A DNA stretch of 64,000 nucleotides, from the NCBI RefSeq assembly GCF_003477525.1, contig NZ_QUDO01000017.1:10321-74320 (forward strand), in the 5' to 3' direction. Below the pieces are notes generated by a model that was not told the origin of the DNA, did not search any database, and was given only the letters and a program-made list of their open reading frames with translations. The number at the start of each line of letters is the position of its first letter. Position 1 is the stretch's first letter. This stretch comes from Ruminococcus sp. AF41-9 (lineage in GTDB: Bacteria; Bacillota; Clostridia; Lachnospirales; Lachnospiraceae). Shown here one piece after another: positions 26,631 through 36,557 of the stretch. The position numbers and the translations under genes are program-made.

Positions 26631-27459
26631 AGAGTTCCATAATATGCCAGAGAATTTTTGGGCTTTTGTAAAATATGTATCAGAAAATTTAGGATATGCG
26701 AAACGTGGTGTTGGGGTTAAAACTTATTCAGCAGATGAAATCGAAAAGCTTTGTAGAAAAAATGAGGTATATGCGGATTCAAAAACAATACAGGCTGTAG
26801 CAAATTATTCAGCGATGAGAGCTGATTTGTTAAATAATTTTGTGGAAAGCAGGTTAATGACTGCTGAACAGGCAAAAGAAAAATTTGTATATTGGGAACA
26901 ATTACATAGAACTCATTCATATCAATGTAAATTGCCATTAAATAAACAAAAAGGCGAGATGCGTCAGGTTGCGTTTTTTACTGCTATTATAAATATTTTG
27001 GCAGAAAAAACTATACGTGAAGAATTACATACAGATGATTTAGGCTTCAATGATGATCCACGAAGTTTAATGTATGTAACAGATGAAAATGAACAAATTA
27101 TAGGAGCGAGTTCTCGACGATTTGATGGCGCATTTCCTTCTATAAAAAATCCGTCCATTGTATGGGAAATCAAAGAATATTATTATGCAACAACATTTGG
27201 ATCAAGAGTAGCAGATGGCGTATATGAGACTCAGCTTGATGGTTTTGAATTCAAAGAGATATTTGAAAGAACGGGTCATAAAATATATCATGTATTGTTT
27301 ATTGATGCATATCGTACCTGGTGGGAACAGGGAAAGAGTTATTTATGCAGGTTAGTGGATGCACTGAATTCTGGGGTGGTAGATGAAGTGATTGTTGGAG
27401 AAGAAGTGTTTGATAGGTGGCCTGAATTGTTGCGAGATGTGATTCATAATAAAATATAG
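26617..27459 (+). CDS. Type II restriction endonuclease (PD-(D/E)XK)
   Basis: About 280 residues, placed where the endonuclease is expected. A nuclease core can be seen: RRFDGAFPS (D near residue 170) followed about 14 residues later by WEIKEYY (E-x-K), the PD-(D/E)XK pattern. No helicase or methylase domain is present. The GTG at 26617 is preferred because GAGGTGGAG lies 9 bp upstream and it overlaps the C gene; the longer start at 26587 would put 10 extra residues in the C coding region. The recognition sequence is not predictable from the text. Confidence 0.8.
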   Translation: MIAFKEFHNMPENFWAFVKYVSENLGYAKRGVGVKTYSADEIEKLCRKNEVYADSKTIQAVANYSAMRADLLNNFVESRLMTAEQAKEKFVYWEQLHRTHSYQCKLPLNKQKGEMRQVAFFTAIINILAEKTIREELHTDDLGFNDDPRSLMYVTDENEQIIGASSRRFDGAFPSIKNPSIVWEIKEYYYATTFGSRVADGVYETQLDGFEFKEIFERTGHKIYHVLFIDAYRTWWEQGKSYLCRLVDALNSGVVDEVIVGEEVFDRWPELLRDVIHNKI

Positions 27460-27494
27460 TATATGATGAAAGATGAGCCTAGAGGGAGAAGTGA

Positions 27495-28502
27495 ATGGAA
27501 ACAGGAAGAGAATTTATAAGATTGCTGAACAAATTGTTAAGCGAGGAGCCGAAATATGATAACGAGCTAAAAACGTTTTTGCACTACTTAGAACGTGAAA
27601 ATCTATTAGATAAATGTTTTGATTTATCTTTGCGTGATATTGATGAATTCTTTGATTCACTTATTGGTATAAAGATGGGGGTATTGAGCACACTAAATAT
27701 GTACATTGCAGCTTTAACATCTTTGTTTGAATATTTATTACGGGAAAATCATAATTTTAGAGCTTTGCTAGGGTATATTGGATCAGCAACATTTAAAGAA
27801 AAATATATAAATAAACTGGGAAATGGTTCACAGAAAAAAGTTATTCCAATGGATATATTACAGAAACTATTAAGCAAAATGGAGGATTATTTTTCACAGG
27901 AAAATAAAAAAGCAACAGATAAGCTTTATCATTTGTTAATAGCGAGAGTATATATAGAGCTATCATTGATAATTCCGGTAAAACCAGGCGATTTGTTAGA
28001 ATTAAAAGTAGGTAAAATAAAGAATGTAACAGTTCGGGAGATTGTATATAATTCTATAGCTATAAAGCTACCTAAGAGTGTACGTACACATATTATTGAG
28101 ATTATAGATTTTGCTGAAACACAGTATCATAGAAAATATTCTGAGGAAGAAGCATTGTTTATTTTCCTTTATAAAGCAATTGGGAAAAACATAAATCCAA
28201 GTATGATGACGGGAGAATTACAGAAGTTATATAGGGAACTTGAAATGAATGAATTGTTACAGACATATAAGTCTGGTACAAAAAATGTTTCTCTCTATCC
28301 ATTAGAAAGCTACAAAAAGACAGCAATATTTGAAATGCTTAATAATGGCGTGAATATTGTTTATTTAAAGCAGTTAACAGGACTGGAAATAAATACGTTG
28401 CTTGCTGATTATAATTTAGCAATGATTAAATCTGATATTGATATAAAATCATATAATATTAATAGTGGAATTGTAAATGCCGCATATTTTGCATATTTAT
28501 AA
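27495..28502 (+). CDS. Degenerate tyrosine recombinase-like protein in the R-M operon
   Basis: A 335-residue protein that I would not expect in an R-M operon. Residues 20-100 look like the SAM-like core-binding domain of integrases (LSLRDIDEFF...LNMYIAALTSLFEYLL). Residues 150-310 follow the catalytic fold, but key residues are changed: the first arginine position reads IPVKPGDLLELK (K for R), the HxxR box reads YPLESYKKTAIFEMLNNG, LLGH reads LTGL, while Y306 stands where the nucleophile would be. If correct it is a catalytically dead recombinase. Function is unknown; DNA binding or regulation is possible. GAGGGAG precedes the ATG by 8 bp, 35 bp after the endonuclease stop. Confidence 0.6.
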   Translation: METGREFIRLLNKLLSEEPKYDNELKTFLHYLERENLLDKCFDLSLRDIDEFFDSLIGIKMGVLSTLNMYIAALTSLFEYLLRENHNFRALLGYIGSATFKEKYINKLGNGSQKKVIPMDILQKLLSKMEDYFSQENKKATDKLYHLLIARVYIELSLIIPVKPGDLLELKVGKIKNVTVREIVYNSIAIKLPKSVRTHIIEIIDFAETQYHRKYSEEEALFIFLYKAIGKNINPSMMTGELQKLYRELEMNELLQTYKSGTKNVSLYPLESYKKTAIFEMLNNGVNIVYLKQLTGLEINTLLADYNLAMIKSDIDIKSYNINSGIVNAAYFAYL

Positions 28503-28534
28503 GAAATGATTTTGCTATAGAAATTTTATTATGT

Positions 28535-28575
28535 GTCAGTCAAGGAGAATTTTATTACCTTGACTGACTTTAAAA
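28535..28575 (+). terminator. Terminator of the R-M operon
   Basis: GTCAGTCAAGG (28535-28545) pairs perfectly with CCTTGACTGAC (28558-28568), followed by TTTAAAA. It closes the C-R-recombinase-like transcript and faces the ApbE gene. Confidence 0.7.
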
Positions 28576-28604
28576 GCGAAGTCGTTAAGTAAATGAAAAA
28601 GAAA

Positions 28605-29708
28605 TTATTCCGTTTCTGTAACGGTAATCTTTTCCTGAAAATTCTTGGTATAATAGATTTCGTAATCAGAAGTTACAAAAAATGCCTGCACATCATCCAG
28701 AGACTCTGCCAGCTCCATTCCATCCTCAAGTCCGAGCGCAAAACAGGTTGTGCTCAGTGCATCACCGTCCACCGATTTATCAGAAATGATTGTAACTGCA
28801 ATCAGCCCATTATCATAAGGATATCCAGTCTTAGGATTCAGCAGGTGATGATATAAAATTCCATCTTTCTCAAAACATCTCTCATAAACCCCGGAAGAAA
28901 CTACTGATTTATCTTTAATATCCATAACTGCGATTGTCTCACTGCGATCTGCAAACGGCTTCTGAATTCCGATTTTAAAAGAAGAGTCATCTGATTTTTC
29001 ACCAATACAGAGAACATTTCCCCCAAGATTAATGATCGCACTTTTCACATTCTGAGAAACCAGATAATCTTTCAGACGGTCTGCAATATATCCCTTGGCA
29101 ATCGCTCCAAGTTCAATGGCAGTGTCATCTGTTTTTAATGTAATTTCATTGCTATTTGTATCACTGACAGAAATATTGTGATAATCACATTTTGACAAAG
29201 CATCCTGAATCAAAGAATCTTGTGGTACCTGTGGATTGTCAGCAGTAAAATCCCAGAGAGAAGTCAGCGGTTCAATTGCAATATCAAAAGCTCCTTCAGA
29301 CAGCTCGGAATAATACAGCCCTTTTCGAATCAGATCAGCCAGAGAATATGATATCTGATAAGTATCTGTAGTTCCGGCGACAGGCGTAAGTTCTCTGTGA
29401 TTCAACTGATACAGTTCGCTGTCGCCTGCAGTGCGGCTGAATATTTTTTCGTATTTATCACACAGATTCATGCATTCTGTGAGCAGATTTCTGTCCTGAG
29501 AATCATAGATAGTGACAGTAACCGCAGTATTCAGTTTGATCGCAGTAGTGGAAATGGGCTCCTGTGATCCGGAATCAGAAGTTTCAGCCGTATTGATTTT
29601 AACGGAACACCCGGAAAAAACAGCAGAAGACAGCAAAAGTGCTCCTGCAAGTATGGAAAAAGTACAGCGTTTTATTATTTTTTTTACAGATATATGATAT
29701 AATGTCAT
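28605..29708 (-). CDS. apbE: ApbE-family FAD:protein FMN transferase lipoprotein
   Basis: A 367-residue lipoprotein that attaches FMN from FAD to threonine residues of partner proteins such as RnfG/NqrC or extracellular flavoproteins. The lipobox is SAVFSGC near residue 34 after a hydrophobic signal. ApbE blocks follow: KYEKIFSRTAGDSELYQLN, ELGAIAKGYIADRL, INLGGNVLCIG and the magnesium site DGDALSTTCFALG. The ATG at 29708 is chosen because AGAGG lies 9 bp before it and the signal peptide starts there; a longer reading adds 36 residues with no ribosome site. Confidence 0.9.
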   Translation of the reverse strand: MTLYHISVKKIIKRCTFSILAGALLLSSAVFSGCSVKINTAETSDSGSQEPISTTAIKLNTAVTVTIYDSQDRNLLTECMNLCDKYEKIFSRTAGDSELYQLNHRELTPVAGTTDTYQISYSLADLIRKGLYYSELSEGAFDIAIEPLTSLWDFTADNPQVPQDSLIQDALSKCDYHNISVSDTNSNEITLKTDDTAIELGAIAKGYIADRLKDYLVSQNVKSAIINLGGNVLCIGEKSDDSSFKIGIQKPFADRSETIAVMDIKDKSVVSSGVYERCFEKDGILYHHLLNPKTGYPYDNGLIAVTIISDKSVDGDALSTTCFALGLEDGMELAESLDDVQAFFVTSDYEIYYTKNFQEKITVTETE

Positions 29709-29874
29709 AAATGTAACCTCTTTAATAATATTATGAAAACAAGATGATAAAATCCCTATAGCATGGCAAAATTTATGATATATAACCAGAATTTTTAAAT
29801 GAGAATAATTTATCATTACACAACTAAACTTTAGTATATCAGAAACGATAGAACTTGAACAGGAGGAACCAATA

Positions 29875-30057
29875 ATGTCTGATGCAGTAAACTGCGAATA
29901 TTGTGTAAATTACAGCTATGATGATGATTACGAATGTTATACCTGTGAAGTAAACCTGGACGAGGATGAAATGGTGAAATTTATTACCGGAAATTTCCAT
30001 CAGTGTCCCTATTTTAAAATGGGAGATGAGTACCGCATTGTGCGAAAGCAGATGTAA
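29875..30057 (+). CDS. DUF6472 family small cysteine-rich protein
   Basis: A 60-residue acidic protein with five cysteines: CEYCVNY, ECYTCEVNL and HQCPYF. The layout matches DUF6472, found in many Clostridia. The paired cysteines suggest a metal site; the function is unknown. ACAGGAGG lies 8 bp before ATG. It is divergent from apbE. Confidence 0.8.
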   Translation: MSDAVNCEYCVNYSYDDDYECYTCEVNLDEDEMVKFITGNFHQCPYFKMGDEYRIVRKQM

Positions 30058-30204
30058 AAGTGTAAAATTTCCCCTTTTGTAAAAGCACAGGATGCATTAT
30101 AATGGGAACAGAAACGAGACATAGTGCCCCTGTGTCTGAGAAAAATGCACTGTTATAGCTGAATACAGGGAAGGTTCCGGAGTTTTTGCTTTCGCAGGCA
30201 GAGA

Positions 30205-30226
30205 CAACTGACCAGTTGATTTTTTT
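30205..30226 (+). other. Hairpin with T-run in the upp leader
   Basis: CAACTG-AC-CAGTTG followed by A and seven T residues lies 66 bp before upp. The short stem makes it a weak terminator or attenuator candidate for pyrimidine control; no clear PyrR site is seen. Confidence 0.35.
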
Positions 30227-30291
30227 GTACAACAGCTCAGGTAACAGTAACAACAGAATAACAATAATACAACCAAGAGAGGAAAACGATA

Positions 30292-30921
30292 ATGGAAAAC
30301 GTTTATATCATGGATCATCCGCTGATCCAGCACAAAATCTCCATGCTGAGAAACAAGAATACAGGAACAAATGAATTCCGTAAACTGGTAGAAGAAATTG
30401 GAATCCTTATGGGATACGAAGCTCTTCGTGATCTTCCGGTAGAGGATGTAGAAGTAGAAACTCCGATTGAAACCTGTATGACACCGATGATCGCAGGAAA
30501 GAAACTGGCAGTTGTTCCGGTTCTCCGTGCAGGTCTTGGAATGGTAAACAGTATTCTCACACTGGTTCCGTCTGCGAAAGTCGGACACGTAGGACTTTAC
30601 CGTGATCCTGTAACACACGAACCACACGAATACTACTGTAAACTTCCGGAATCCATTGATGAGCGTATCGCAGTGATTGTTGACCCGATGCTTGCAACCG
30701 GCGGTTCCGCAGAAGCAGCGATCGATTTCGTTAAGAAACAGGGTGGAAAAAATATCAAATTTATGTGCATCATTGCAGCACCGGAAGGACTGGAACGCCT
30801 TCACAAAGCACATCCGGATGTACAGATCTACTGTGGACATCTTGATCGTGAACTGAACGATCACGCATACATCTGCCCGGGTCTTGGCGACGCCGGTGAC
30901 CGTATCTTCGGAACCAAATAA
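30292..30921 (+). CDS. upp: Uracil phosphoribosyltransferase
   Basis: A 209-residue pyrimidine salvage enzyme that joins uracil and PRPP to UMP. The PRPP loop is [20 protein letters not shown] (residues 127-146), and [15 protein letters not shown] and [15 protein letters not shown] close the protein as in other Upp. The length is the standard 209 residues. AGAGAGG precedes ATG. It is a single gene with a leader of nearly 200 nt; the following 100 bp are A-rich with no clear terminator. Confidence 0.96.
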   Translation: MENVYIMDHPLIQHKISMLRNKNTGTNEFRKLVEEIGILMGYEALRDLPVEDVEVETPIETCMTPMIAGKKLAVVPVLRAGLGMVNSILTLVPSAKVGHVGLYRDPVTHEPHEYYCKLPESIDERIAVIVDPMLATGGSAEAAIDFVKKQGGKNIKFMCIIAAPEGLERLHKAHPDVQIYCGHLDRELNDHAYICPGLGDAGDRIFGTK

Positions 30922-31017
30922 AACCAGAAGAAATAAGGTCAGAAACGAAATAAGACCAGGAACAAAAGAAAAATCAGAAGCAAAATAAAAAAATCTGAAA
31001 AAAAATAAAAAAACCTC

Positions 31018-31046
31018 TTGACAACCACATCCTCATATGCTATTTT
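31018..31046 (+). promoter_or_regulatory. Promoter of the rplJL operon
   Basis: TTGACA at 31018-31023, 17-bp spacer, TATTTT at 31041-31046. The start near 31053 opens the L10 leader. Confidence 0.8.
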
Positions 31047-31052
31047 ATAGCA

Positions 31053-31220
31053 GAACGCTGCCGAAGACAGTAGGTGCCGTAAGGCATAAGGATGTAAACG
31101 CCTACCGAGGACTAAGTATTCTTTATGTTTATGGAAGATTACGCAAGCCTTACTGTCATGCAGTAAGGCTTTTTCTTTACTCATTTGCAGCGGTATACAA
31201 AATCTATAAGGAGGTGTACC
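31053..31220 (+). ncRNA. Ribosomal protein L10 leader RNA
   Basis: The leader before rplJ has the features of the L10(L12) autoregulatory leader: the conserved core around GTAGGTGCCGTAAGGC and AACGCCTACCGAGGAC, which forms the L10-binding kink-turn domain, followed by a terminator hairpin. Bound L10-L12 complex stops further synthesis; attenuation of this kind is established for Bacillus subtilis rplJL. Confidence 0.8.
31146..31175 (+). terminator. Attenuator terminator inside the L10 leader
   Basis: AGCCTTACTG (31146-31155) pairs with CAGTAAGGCT (31161-31170) and is followed by TTTTC. It is 50 bp before the rplJ start, the right place for feedback attenuation. Confidence 0.8.
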
Positions 31221-31225
31221 ATTTC

Positions 31226-31729
31226 ATGGCAAAAGTAGAACTTAAACAACCGATCGTAGAAGAAATCATCAACAACGTGAAAGATGCAGAATCTGTAGTA
31301 CTTGTTAACTACAGCGGTCTTACAGTTGAACAGGATACTGCTTTACGTAAGGAATTAAGAGAAGCTGGTGTTGTATATAAAGTATACAAAAACACAATGA
31401 TGCATCGTGCATTCGAAGGTACTCAGTGCGAAGAACTTATCCAGCACTTACATGGAACAAACGCTCTGGCAATCTCTGCTACAGACGCTACTGCTCCTGC
31501 AAGAATCCTTGATAAATTCGCAAAGAAGAACCCGGCTTTAGAGTTAATCGCAGGTGTCGTTGAAGGAAACTACAACGATCAGGCAGGTATTCAGGCACTG
31601 GCTGGAATCCCGTCCAGAGAAGAACTTCTTGGCAAACTGCTTGGAAGCATCCAGTCTCCGATTACAAACTTCGCTCGTGTGCTTAATCAGATCGCTGAGA
31701 AAAACGGCTCTGAAGCAGCAGCAGAGTAA
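31226..31729 (+). CDS. rplJ: Ribosomal protein L10
   Basis: A 167-residue protein of the ribosomal stalk base. It starts MAKVELKQPIVEEII and has the family pattern VLVNYSGLTVEQDTALRKEL. The ATG at 31226 has AAGGAGGTG 10 bp upstream; the frame is open further up but those codons lie in the leader RNA. It binds L7/L12 dimers and its own leader. Unlike many bacteria, rplK and rplA are not next to it. Confidence 0.97.
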   Translation: MAKVELKQPIVEEIINNVKDAESVVLVNYSGLTVEQDTALRKELREAGVVYKVYKNTMMHRAFEGTQCEELIQHLHGTNALAISATDATAPARILDKFAKKNPALELIAGVVEGNYNDQAGIQALAGIPSREELLGKLLGSIQSPITNFARVLNQIAEKNGSEAAAE

Positions 31730-31796
31730 TTTTTACTGAACGTCTTAAGGACGCAAAAGAACGAATCTAAAATATATTATATGGAGGGAATTTAAA

Positions 31797-32171
31797 ATGG
31801 CAAAATTAACAACAGAAGAATTTATTGCAGCAATCAAAGAATTATCTGTATTAGAATTAAACGACTTAGTAAAAGCTTGTGAAGAAGAATTTGGTGTATC
31901 CGCAGCAGCAGGTGTTGTAGTAGCAGCAGCTGGAGCAGCAGGAGAAGCAGCAGAAGAAAAAGATGAGTTCGACGTAGAACTTGCAGAAGTTGGACCAAAC
32001 AAAGTTAAAGTTATCAAAGTTGTTCGTGAAGTAACTGGCTTAGGTCTGAAAGAAGCTAAAGAAATGGTTGACGGTGCTCCGAAGGTCGTTAAAGAAGGTG
32101 CATCCAAAGCTGAAGCTGAAGACATCAAAACAAAACTTGAAGCTGAAGGCGCTAAGGTTAACCTTAAATAA
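31797..32171 (+). CDS. rplL: Ribosomal protein L7/L12
   Basis: A 124-residue stalk protein: N-terminal dimer domain ([20 protein letters not shown]), an alanine-rich hinge ([20 protein letters not shown]) and the C-terminal factor-binding domain with [26 protein letters not shown] precedes ATG. It is cotranscribed with rplJ and followed by a strong terminator. Confidence 0.97.
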   Translation: MAKLTTEEFIAAIKELSVLELNDLVKACEEEFGVSAAAGVVVAAAGAAGEAAEEKDEFDVELAEVGPNKVKVIKVVREVTGLGLKEAKEMVDGAPKVVKEGASKAEAEDIKTKLEAEGAKVNLK

Positions 32172-32204
32172 TTATCTTCCTATTATAATAGGAAAGATTA
32201 TACG

Positions 32205-32234
32205 GCAGGAATGTCTCGGCATTCCTGCTTTTTT
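32205..32234 (+). terminator. Terminator after rplL
   Basis: GCAGGAATG (32205-32213) pairs with CATTCCTGC (32220-32228), followed by six T. It separates rplJL from rpoBC. Confidence 0.92.
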
Positions 32235-32291
32235 ACCATAAGGCTGATACTGCAATGCAGCAGCCGCACGAAATGACTCAGCAGCCGGGAA

Positions 32292-32352
32292 GTTACTGTT
32301 CATCTTTGGTTATGACTTGAATTTGTCAGCATGGATAAAGGTGAGCAGTAAC
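32292..32352. repeat. Imperfect palindrome (small inverted-repeat element)
   Basis: The left arm GTTACTGTTCATCTTT matches the reverse complement of the right arm, GTTACTGCTCACCTTT, with two differences, over a central spacer. It directly precedes the element at 32362. Confidence 0.5.
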
Positions 32353-32361
32353 ACGCTATTA

Positions 32362-32517
32362 TAGCAATTCCAGAAAATAATGCAAGCAATCCAGCCCATC
32401 AGAGCGTGAAGTCCTGCGTCAGATATCTTTGCCGTGCGTCAGCACGCCTGCAGATACCTTCCTTGTCCTTCGCACTCTGCTGAACTGTCTTGATTGCATT
32501 ATTTTCTGGAATTGCTA
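32362..32517. repeat. 156-bp inverted-repeat element (MITE-like), copy 1
   Basis: Perfect terminal arms of 24 bp start TAGCAATTCCAGAAAATAAT; TTA flanks both sides, fitting a 3-bp target duplication. The interior has an imperfect hairpin around GTGC-GTCA-GCAC. An identical copy, cut by the window end, begins at 63895. There is no coding capacity. Confidence 0.85.
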
Positions 32518-32550
32518 TTAGAAAATGTTGAGAAAATATTAAAAAAATGA

Positions 32551-32579
32551 TTGACAGGCGTATCTTGTTGTGCTATAGT
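32551..32579 (+). promoter_or_regulatory. Promoter of rpoBC
   Basis: TTGACA at 32551-32556 and TATAGT at 32574-32579, spacer 17 bp, 34 bp after the repeat element. rpoBC thus has its own promoter besides any read-through from rplJL. Confidence 0.85.
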
Positions 32580-32676
32580 GAAGAATGCTATATTATGGCA
32601 AGATGTGCCTTCTTGTCTTTTGACAGAAAGGATCATGTTATAATAAATTTTAAGAAAAAACAGGGGTGAAACGTCA

Positions 32677-35600
32677 ATGGAAAAAAACAGAATTCGTTCT
32701 GTAAAAACTGGAAAAAGCATGCGTATGAGCTACCAGAGACAGCAAGAAGTCCTGGAAATGCCGAACCTGATCGAAGTCCAGAGAGATTCTTATAAATGGT
32801 TTCTTGATGAAGGACTGAAGGAAGTCTTTGATGACATTTCTCCGATCGCAGATTACGGCGGAAAGTTCAGCCTGGAATTCATCGACTTTACATTTGACGA
32901 GAAAGATGCGAAATACAATATCGAACAGTGTAAAGAACGTGACGCAACTTACGCCGCACCTTTGAAGGTTCGAGTGAGACTGATTAATAAAGAAACAGAG
33001 GAAATCAACGAACACGAGATTTTCATGGGAGATTTACCTATTATGACAGTAACCGGTACCTTTGTGATCAATGGTGCAGAGCGAGTAATTGTCAGCCAGT
33101 TAGTACGTTCCCCTGGAATCTATTACGCAATTGCGCACGATAAACTTGGTAAGAGACTGTTCTCCAGTACTGTAATCCCGAACAGAGGTGCATGGCTGGA
33201 ATATGAAACAGACTCCAACGATGTATTCTATGTACGTGTAGACAGAACAAGAAAGGTTCCGATCACTGTCCTGATCCGTGCCCTCGGTGTGGGAAGCAAT
33301 GCAGAGATCGTAGAACTGTTCGGTGAAGAACCGAAGATCCTTGCAAGTTTCAGCAAAGATACATCTACCAACTATCAGGAAGGTCTTCTTGAATTATACA
33401 AGAAAATCCGTCCGGGTGAGCCGCTTGCAGTTGAGAGCGCAGAGAGCCTGATCAACGCAATGTTCTTTGACCCGAGAAGATATGATCTTGCGAAAGTTGG
33501 ACGTTATAAATTTAACAAGAAACTTCATCTTAACAGAAGAATCGTTGGCCACAAACTGGCTGAGGACGTTGTAGATGCTTCTACAGGAGAAATCCTGGCA
33601 GAAGAAGGTACTGTGGTTACAAAAGAAATGGCAAATACCATTCAGAACAGCGCAGTTCCATATGTATGGATCCTGGGCGAAGAAGACCGCAGAATCAAAG
33701 TTCTCTCCAACTTAATGGTTGACCTTCGTCATTACCTGCCGGAAATCGAAGATCCAAAGAGCATCGGTGTTACAGAATTAGTATACTACCCTGTTCTGGA
33801 AAACATTCTGGAAGAAAATGACACATTAGAAGACAGAATCGCAGCAATCCACAGAGATATCCATGATCTGATTCCGAAGCATATCACAAAGGAAGACATT
33901 TTTGCTTCCATCAACTACAATATGCATCTGGAATATGGTCTTGGCAATGCCGATGATATCGACCACCTTGGCAACCGTCGTATCCGTGCGGTAGGTGAGC
34001 TGCTTCAGAACCAGTACAGAATCGGTCTTTCCAGACTGGAACGTGTGGTTCGTGAAAGAATGACAACACAGGATACGGACAATGTATCTCCGCAGTCCTT
34101 AATCAATATCAAACCGGTAACTGCAGCAGTGAAAGAGTTCTTCGGCTCTTCTCAGTTGTCACAGTTCATGGATCAGAACAACCCTCTTGGTGAGCTGACC
34201 CACAAGAGACGTCTTTCCGCCCTGGGACCTGGCGGTCTGTCACGAGACAGAGCCGGATTCGAGGTTCGAGATGTCCACTATTCCCATTACGGAAGAATGT
34301 GCCCTGTTGAGACCCCTGAAGGTCCTAACATCGGTCTGATCAACTCTCTTGCATCTTTCGCAAGAATCAATCAGTACGGATTTATCGAGGCACCTTACCG
34401 TAAGATCGATAAAACAGATCCTAAGAATCCTCGTGTAACAGATGAGGTTGTATACATGACCGCAGATGAAGAGGATAATTACCATGTAGCACAGGCGAAT
34501 GAGCCTCTGGACGAAGAAGGACACTTCATTCATAAGAATGTATCCGGTCGTTTCCGTGAGGAGACTCAGGAGTATGAGCGTCATATGTTTGATTACATGG
34601 ACGTATCTCCTCGAATGGTATTCTCTGTCGCTACAGCACTGATTCCGTTCCTTCAGAACGACGATGCTAACCGTGCGCTGATGGGATCCAACATGCAGCG
34701 TCAGGCTGTGCCGCTTCTGACAACAGAAGCTCCTGTAGTTGGTACAGGTATGGAAGTTAAGACAGCAGTCGACTCCGGTGTCTGCGTAGTAGCAAAGAAA
34801 TCCGGTACTGTACTTCGTTCCACATCTACAGACATCAGCATCAAGAACGACGATGGAACCAAAGATGATTACCATCTGACTAAATATTTAAGAAGTAACC
34901 AGAGCAACTGCTACAACCAGAAGCCAATCGTATTCCAGGGTGAGCACGTAGAGGCAGGACAGGTTATCGCAGATGGTCCTTCCACAGCAAACGGAGAACT
35001 TGCCCTTGGTAAGAACCCGCTGATCGGATTCATGACATGGGAAGGTTACAACTACGAGGATGCGGTACTTCTTAGTGAACGACTTGTTATGGACGATGTT
35101 TACACATCTGTTCATATTGAAGAATATGAAGCAGAAGCCCGTGATACCAAACTCGGACCGGAAGAGATCACACGTGACGTTCCTGGTGTCGGTGACGACG
35201 CACTGAAGGATCTGGATGAACGTGGTATCATCCGTATCGGTGCAGAAGTACGTGCCGGTGATATCCTTGTCGGCAAAGTTACTCCTAAGGGAGAGACAGA
35301 GCTTACTGCTGAAGAGAGACTTCTTCGTGCAATCTTCGGTGAGAAAGCACGTGAAGTTCGTGATACTTCTCTGAAAGTACCGCACGGTGAATACGGTATT
35401 GTCGTAGATGCCAAGGTATTTACAAGAGAGAACGGCGATGAGATGTCACCTGGTGTAAACCAGTCTGTCCGCATCTACATCGCACAGAAGAGAAAGATTT
35501 CCGTTGGTGATAAGATGGCCGGACGTCACGGTAACAAGGGTGTTGTTTCCCGTGTACTCCCTGTTGAAGATATGCCATTCCTTCCGAACGGACGTCCTCT

Positions 35601-36540
35601 TGATATCGTGCTGAACCCTCTGGGTGTGCCTTCCCGAATGAATATCGGACAGGTTCTGGAGATTCACTTAAGCCTTGCTGCGAAAGCACTTGGATTCAAT
35701 GTTGCAACTCCTATTTTCCAGGGTGCAAACGAGCATGATATCCAGGATACACTGGAACTTGCAAATGACTATGTAAACACAGAAGACTTTGAAGAGTTCC
35801 GCGAGAAATACAAAGACATTTTAGCACCGGATGTAATGCAGTATCTGGATGAGAACAAAGCACACAGAGCACTGTGGAAAGGTGTTCCGATCTCCAGAGA
35901 CGGTAAAGTGCGTCTCCGTGACGGACGTACAGGTGAATATTTCGACAGCCCTGTAACCATCGGTCACATGCACTATCTGAAACTGCATCACCTGGTTGAC
36001 GATAAGATCCATGCACGTTCCACAGGTCCTTACTCTCTGGTAACACAGCAGCCACTGGGTGGTAAAGCTCAGTTCGGTGGTCAGCGTTTCGGTGAGATGG
36101 AGGTTTGGGCACTGGAAGCATACGGTGCATCCTATACACTGCAGGAAATCCTGACAGTAAAATCTGATGATGTTGTCGGTCGTGTGAAGACATACGAAGC
36201 AATCATCAAAGGTGACAATATTCCTGAGCCGGGTATTCCGGAATCCTTCAAGGTTCTCTTAAAAGAGCTTCAGTCTCTTGGTCTGGACGTGAAGGTACTC
36301 AAGGATGACAATACAGAAGTGCATCTTCTTGAATCTGTAGACTACGGTGATACAGACCTGCGTTCTGTCATCGAGGGAGATTCCAGAAGACATCACGACA
36401 GAGAAGAAGACTACGGCAAACACGGCTATACAAAGCAGGAGTTTGACGGAGAAGAACTCGTTGACATTGATGAGGATGAAGACGAGGATGAGGACTTCAT
36501 TGAGCTGGACGAAGCTCTTGAAGATGATGACGAAGAGTAA
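32677..36540 (+). CDS. rpoB: RNA polymerase beta subunit
   Basis: A 1287-residue catalytic subunit of RNA polymerase. The rifampicin-binding region [20 protein letters not shown] followed by [11 protein letters not shown] has the usual drug-sensitive residues. [29 protein letters not shown] and the C-terminal clamp region [20 protein letters not shown] are intact. About 100 residues after the last conserved block form a charged tail that ends in a run of Asp and Glu, common in Lachnospiraceae. GGGGTGAAACGTCA precedes ATG. The gene is 17 bp upstream of rpoC. Confidence 0.98.
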   Translation: MEKNRIRSVKTGKSMRMSYQRQQEVLEMPNLIEVQRDSYKWFLDEGLKEVFDDISPIADYGGKFSLEFIDFTFDEKDAKYNIEQCKERDATYAAPLKVRVRLINKETEEINEHEIFMGDLPIMTVTGTFVINGAERVIVSQLVRSPGIYYAIAHDKLGKRLFSSTVIPNRGAWLEYETDSNDVFYVRVDRTRKVPITVLIRALGVGSNAEIVELFGEEPKILASFSKDTSTNYQEGLLELYKKIRPGEPLAVESAESLINAMFFDPRRYDLAKVGRYKFNKKLHLNRRIVGHKLAEDVVDASTGEILAEEGTVVTKEMANTIQNSAVPYVWILGEEDRRIKVLSNLMVDLRHYLPEIEDPKSIGVTELVYYPVLENILEENDTLEDRIAAIHRDIHDLIPKHITKEDIFASINYNMHLEYGLGNADDIDHLGNRRIRAVGELLQNQYRIGLSRLERVVRERMTTQDTDNVSPQSLINIKPVTAAVKEFFGSSQLSQFMDQNNPLGELTHKRRLSALGPGGLSRDRAGFEVRDVHYSHYGRMCPVETPEGPNIGLINSLASFARINQYGFIEAPYRKIDKTDPKNPRVTDEVVYMTADEEDNYHVAQANEPLDEEGHFIHKNVSGRFREETQEYERHMFDYMDVSPRMVFSVATALIPFLQNDDANRALMGSNMQRQAVPLLTTEAPVVGTGMEVKTAVDSGVCVVAKKSGTVLRSTSTDISIKNDDGTKDDYHLTKYLRSNQSNCYNQKPIVFQGEHVEAGQVIADGPSTANGELALGKNPLIGFMTWEGYNYEDAVLLSERLVMDDVYTSVHIEEYEAEARDTKLGPEEITRDVPGVGDDALKDLDERGIIRIGAEVRAGDILVGKVTPKGETELTAEERLLRAIFGEKAREVRDTSLKVPHGEYGIVVDAKVFTRENGDEMSPGVNQSVRIYIAQKRKISVGDKMAGRHGNKGVVSRVLPVEDMPFLPNGRPLDIVLNPLGVPSRMNIGQVLEIHLSLAAKALGFNVATPIFQGANEHDIQDTLELANDYVNTEDFEEFREKYKDILAPDVMQYLDENKAHRALWKGVPISRDGKVRLRDGRTGEYFDSPVTIGHMHYLKLHHLVDDKIHARSTGPYSLVTQQPLGGKAQFGGQRFGEMEVWALEAYGASYTLQEILTVKSDDVVGRVKTYEAIIKGDNIPEPGIPESFKVLLKELQSLGLDVKVLKDDNTEVHLLESVDYGDTDLRSVIEGDSRRHHDREEDYGKHGYTKQEFDGEELVDIDEDEDEDEDFIELDEALEDDDEE

Positions 36541-36557
36541 GAAAGGGGAAAGAATAC

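Noticed and set aside
31037..31225. Upstream extension of rplJ
   Set aside because: The extra codons lie in the L10 leader RNA; the ATG at 31226 has the ribosome site and matches L10.
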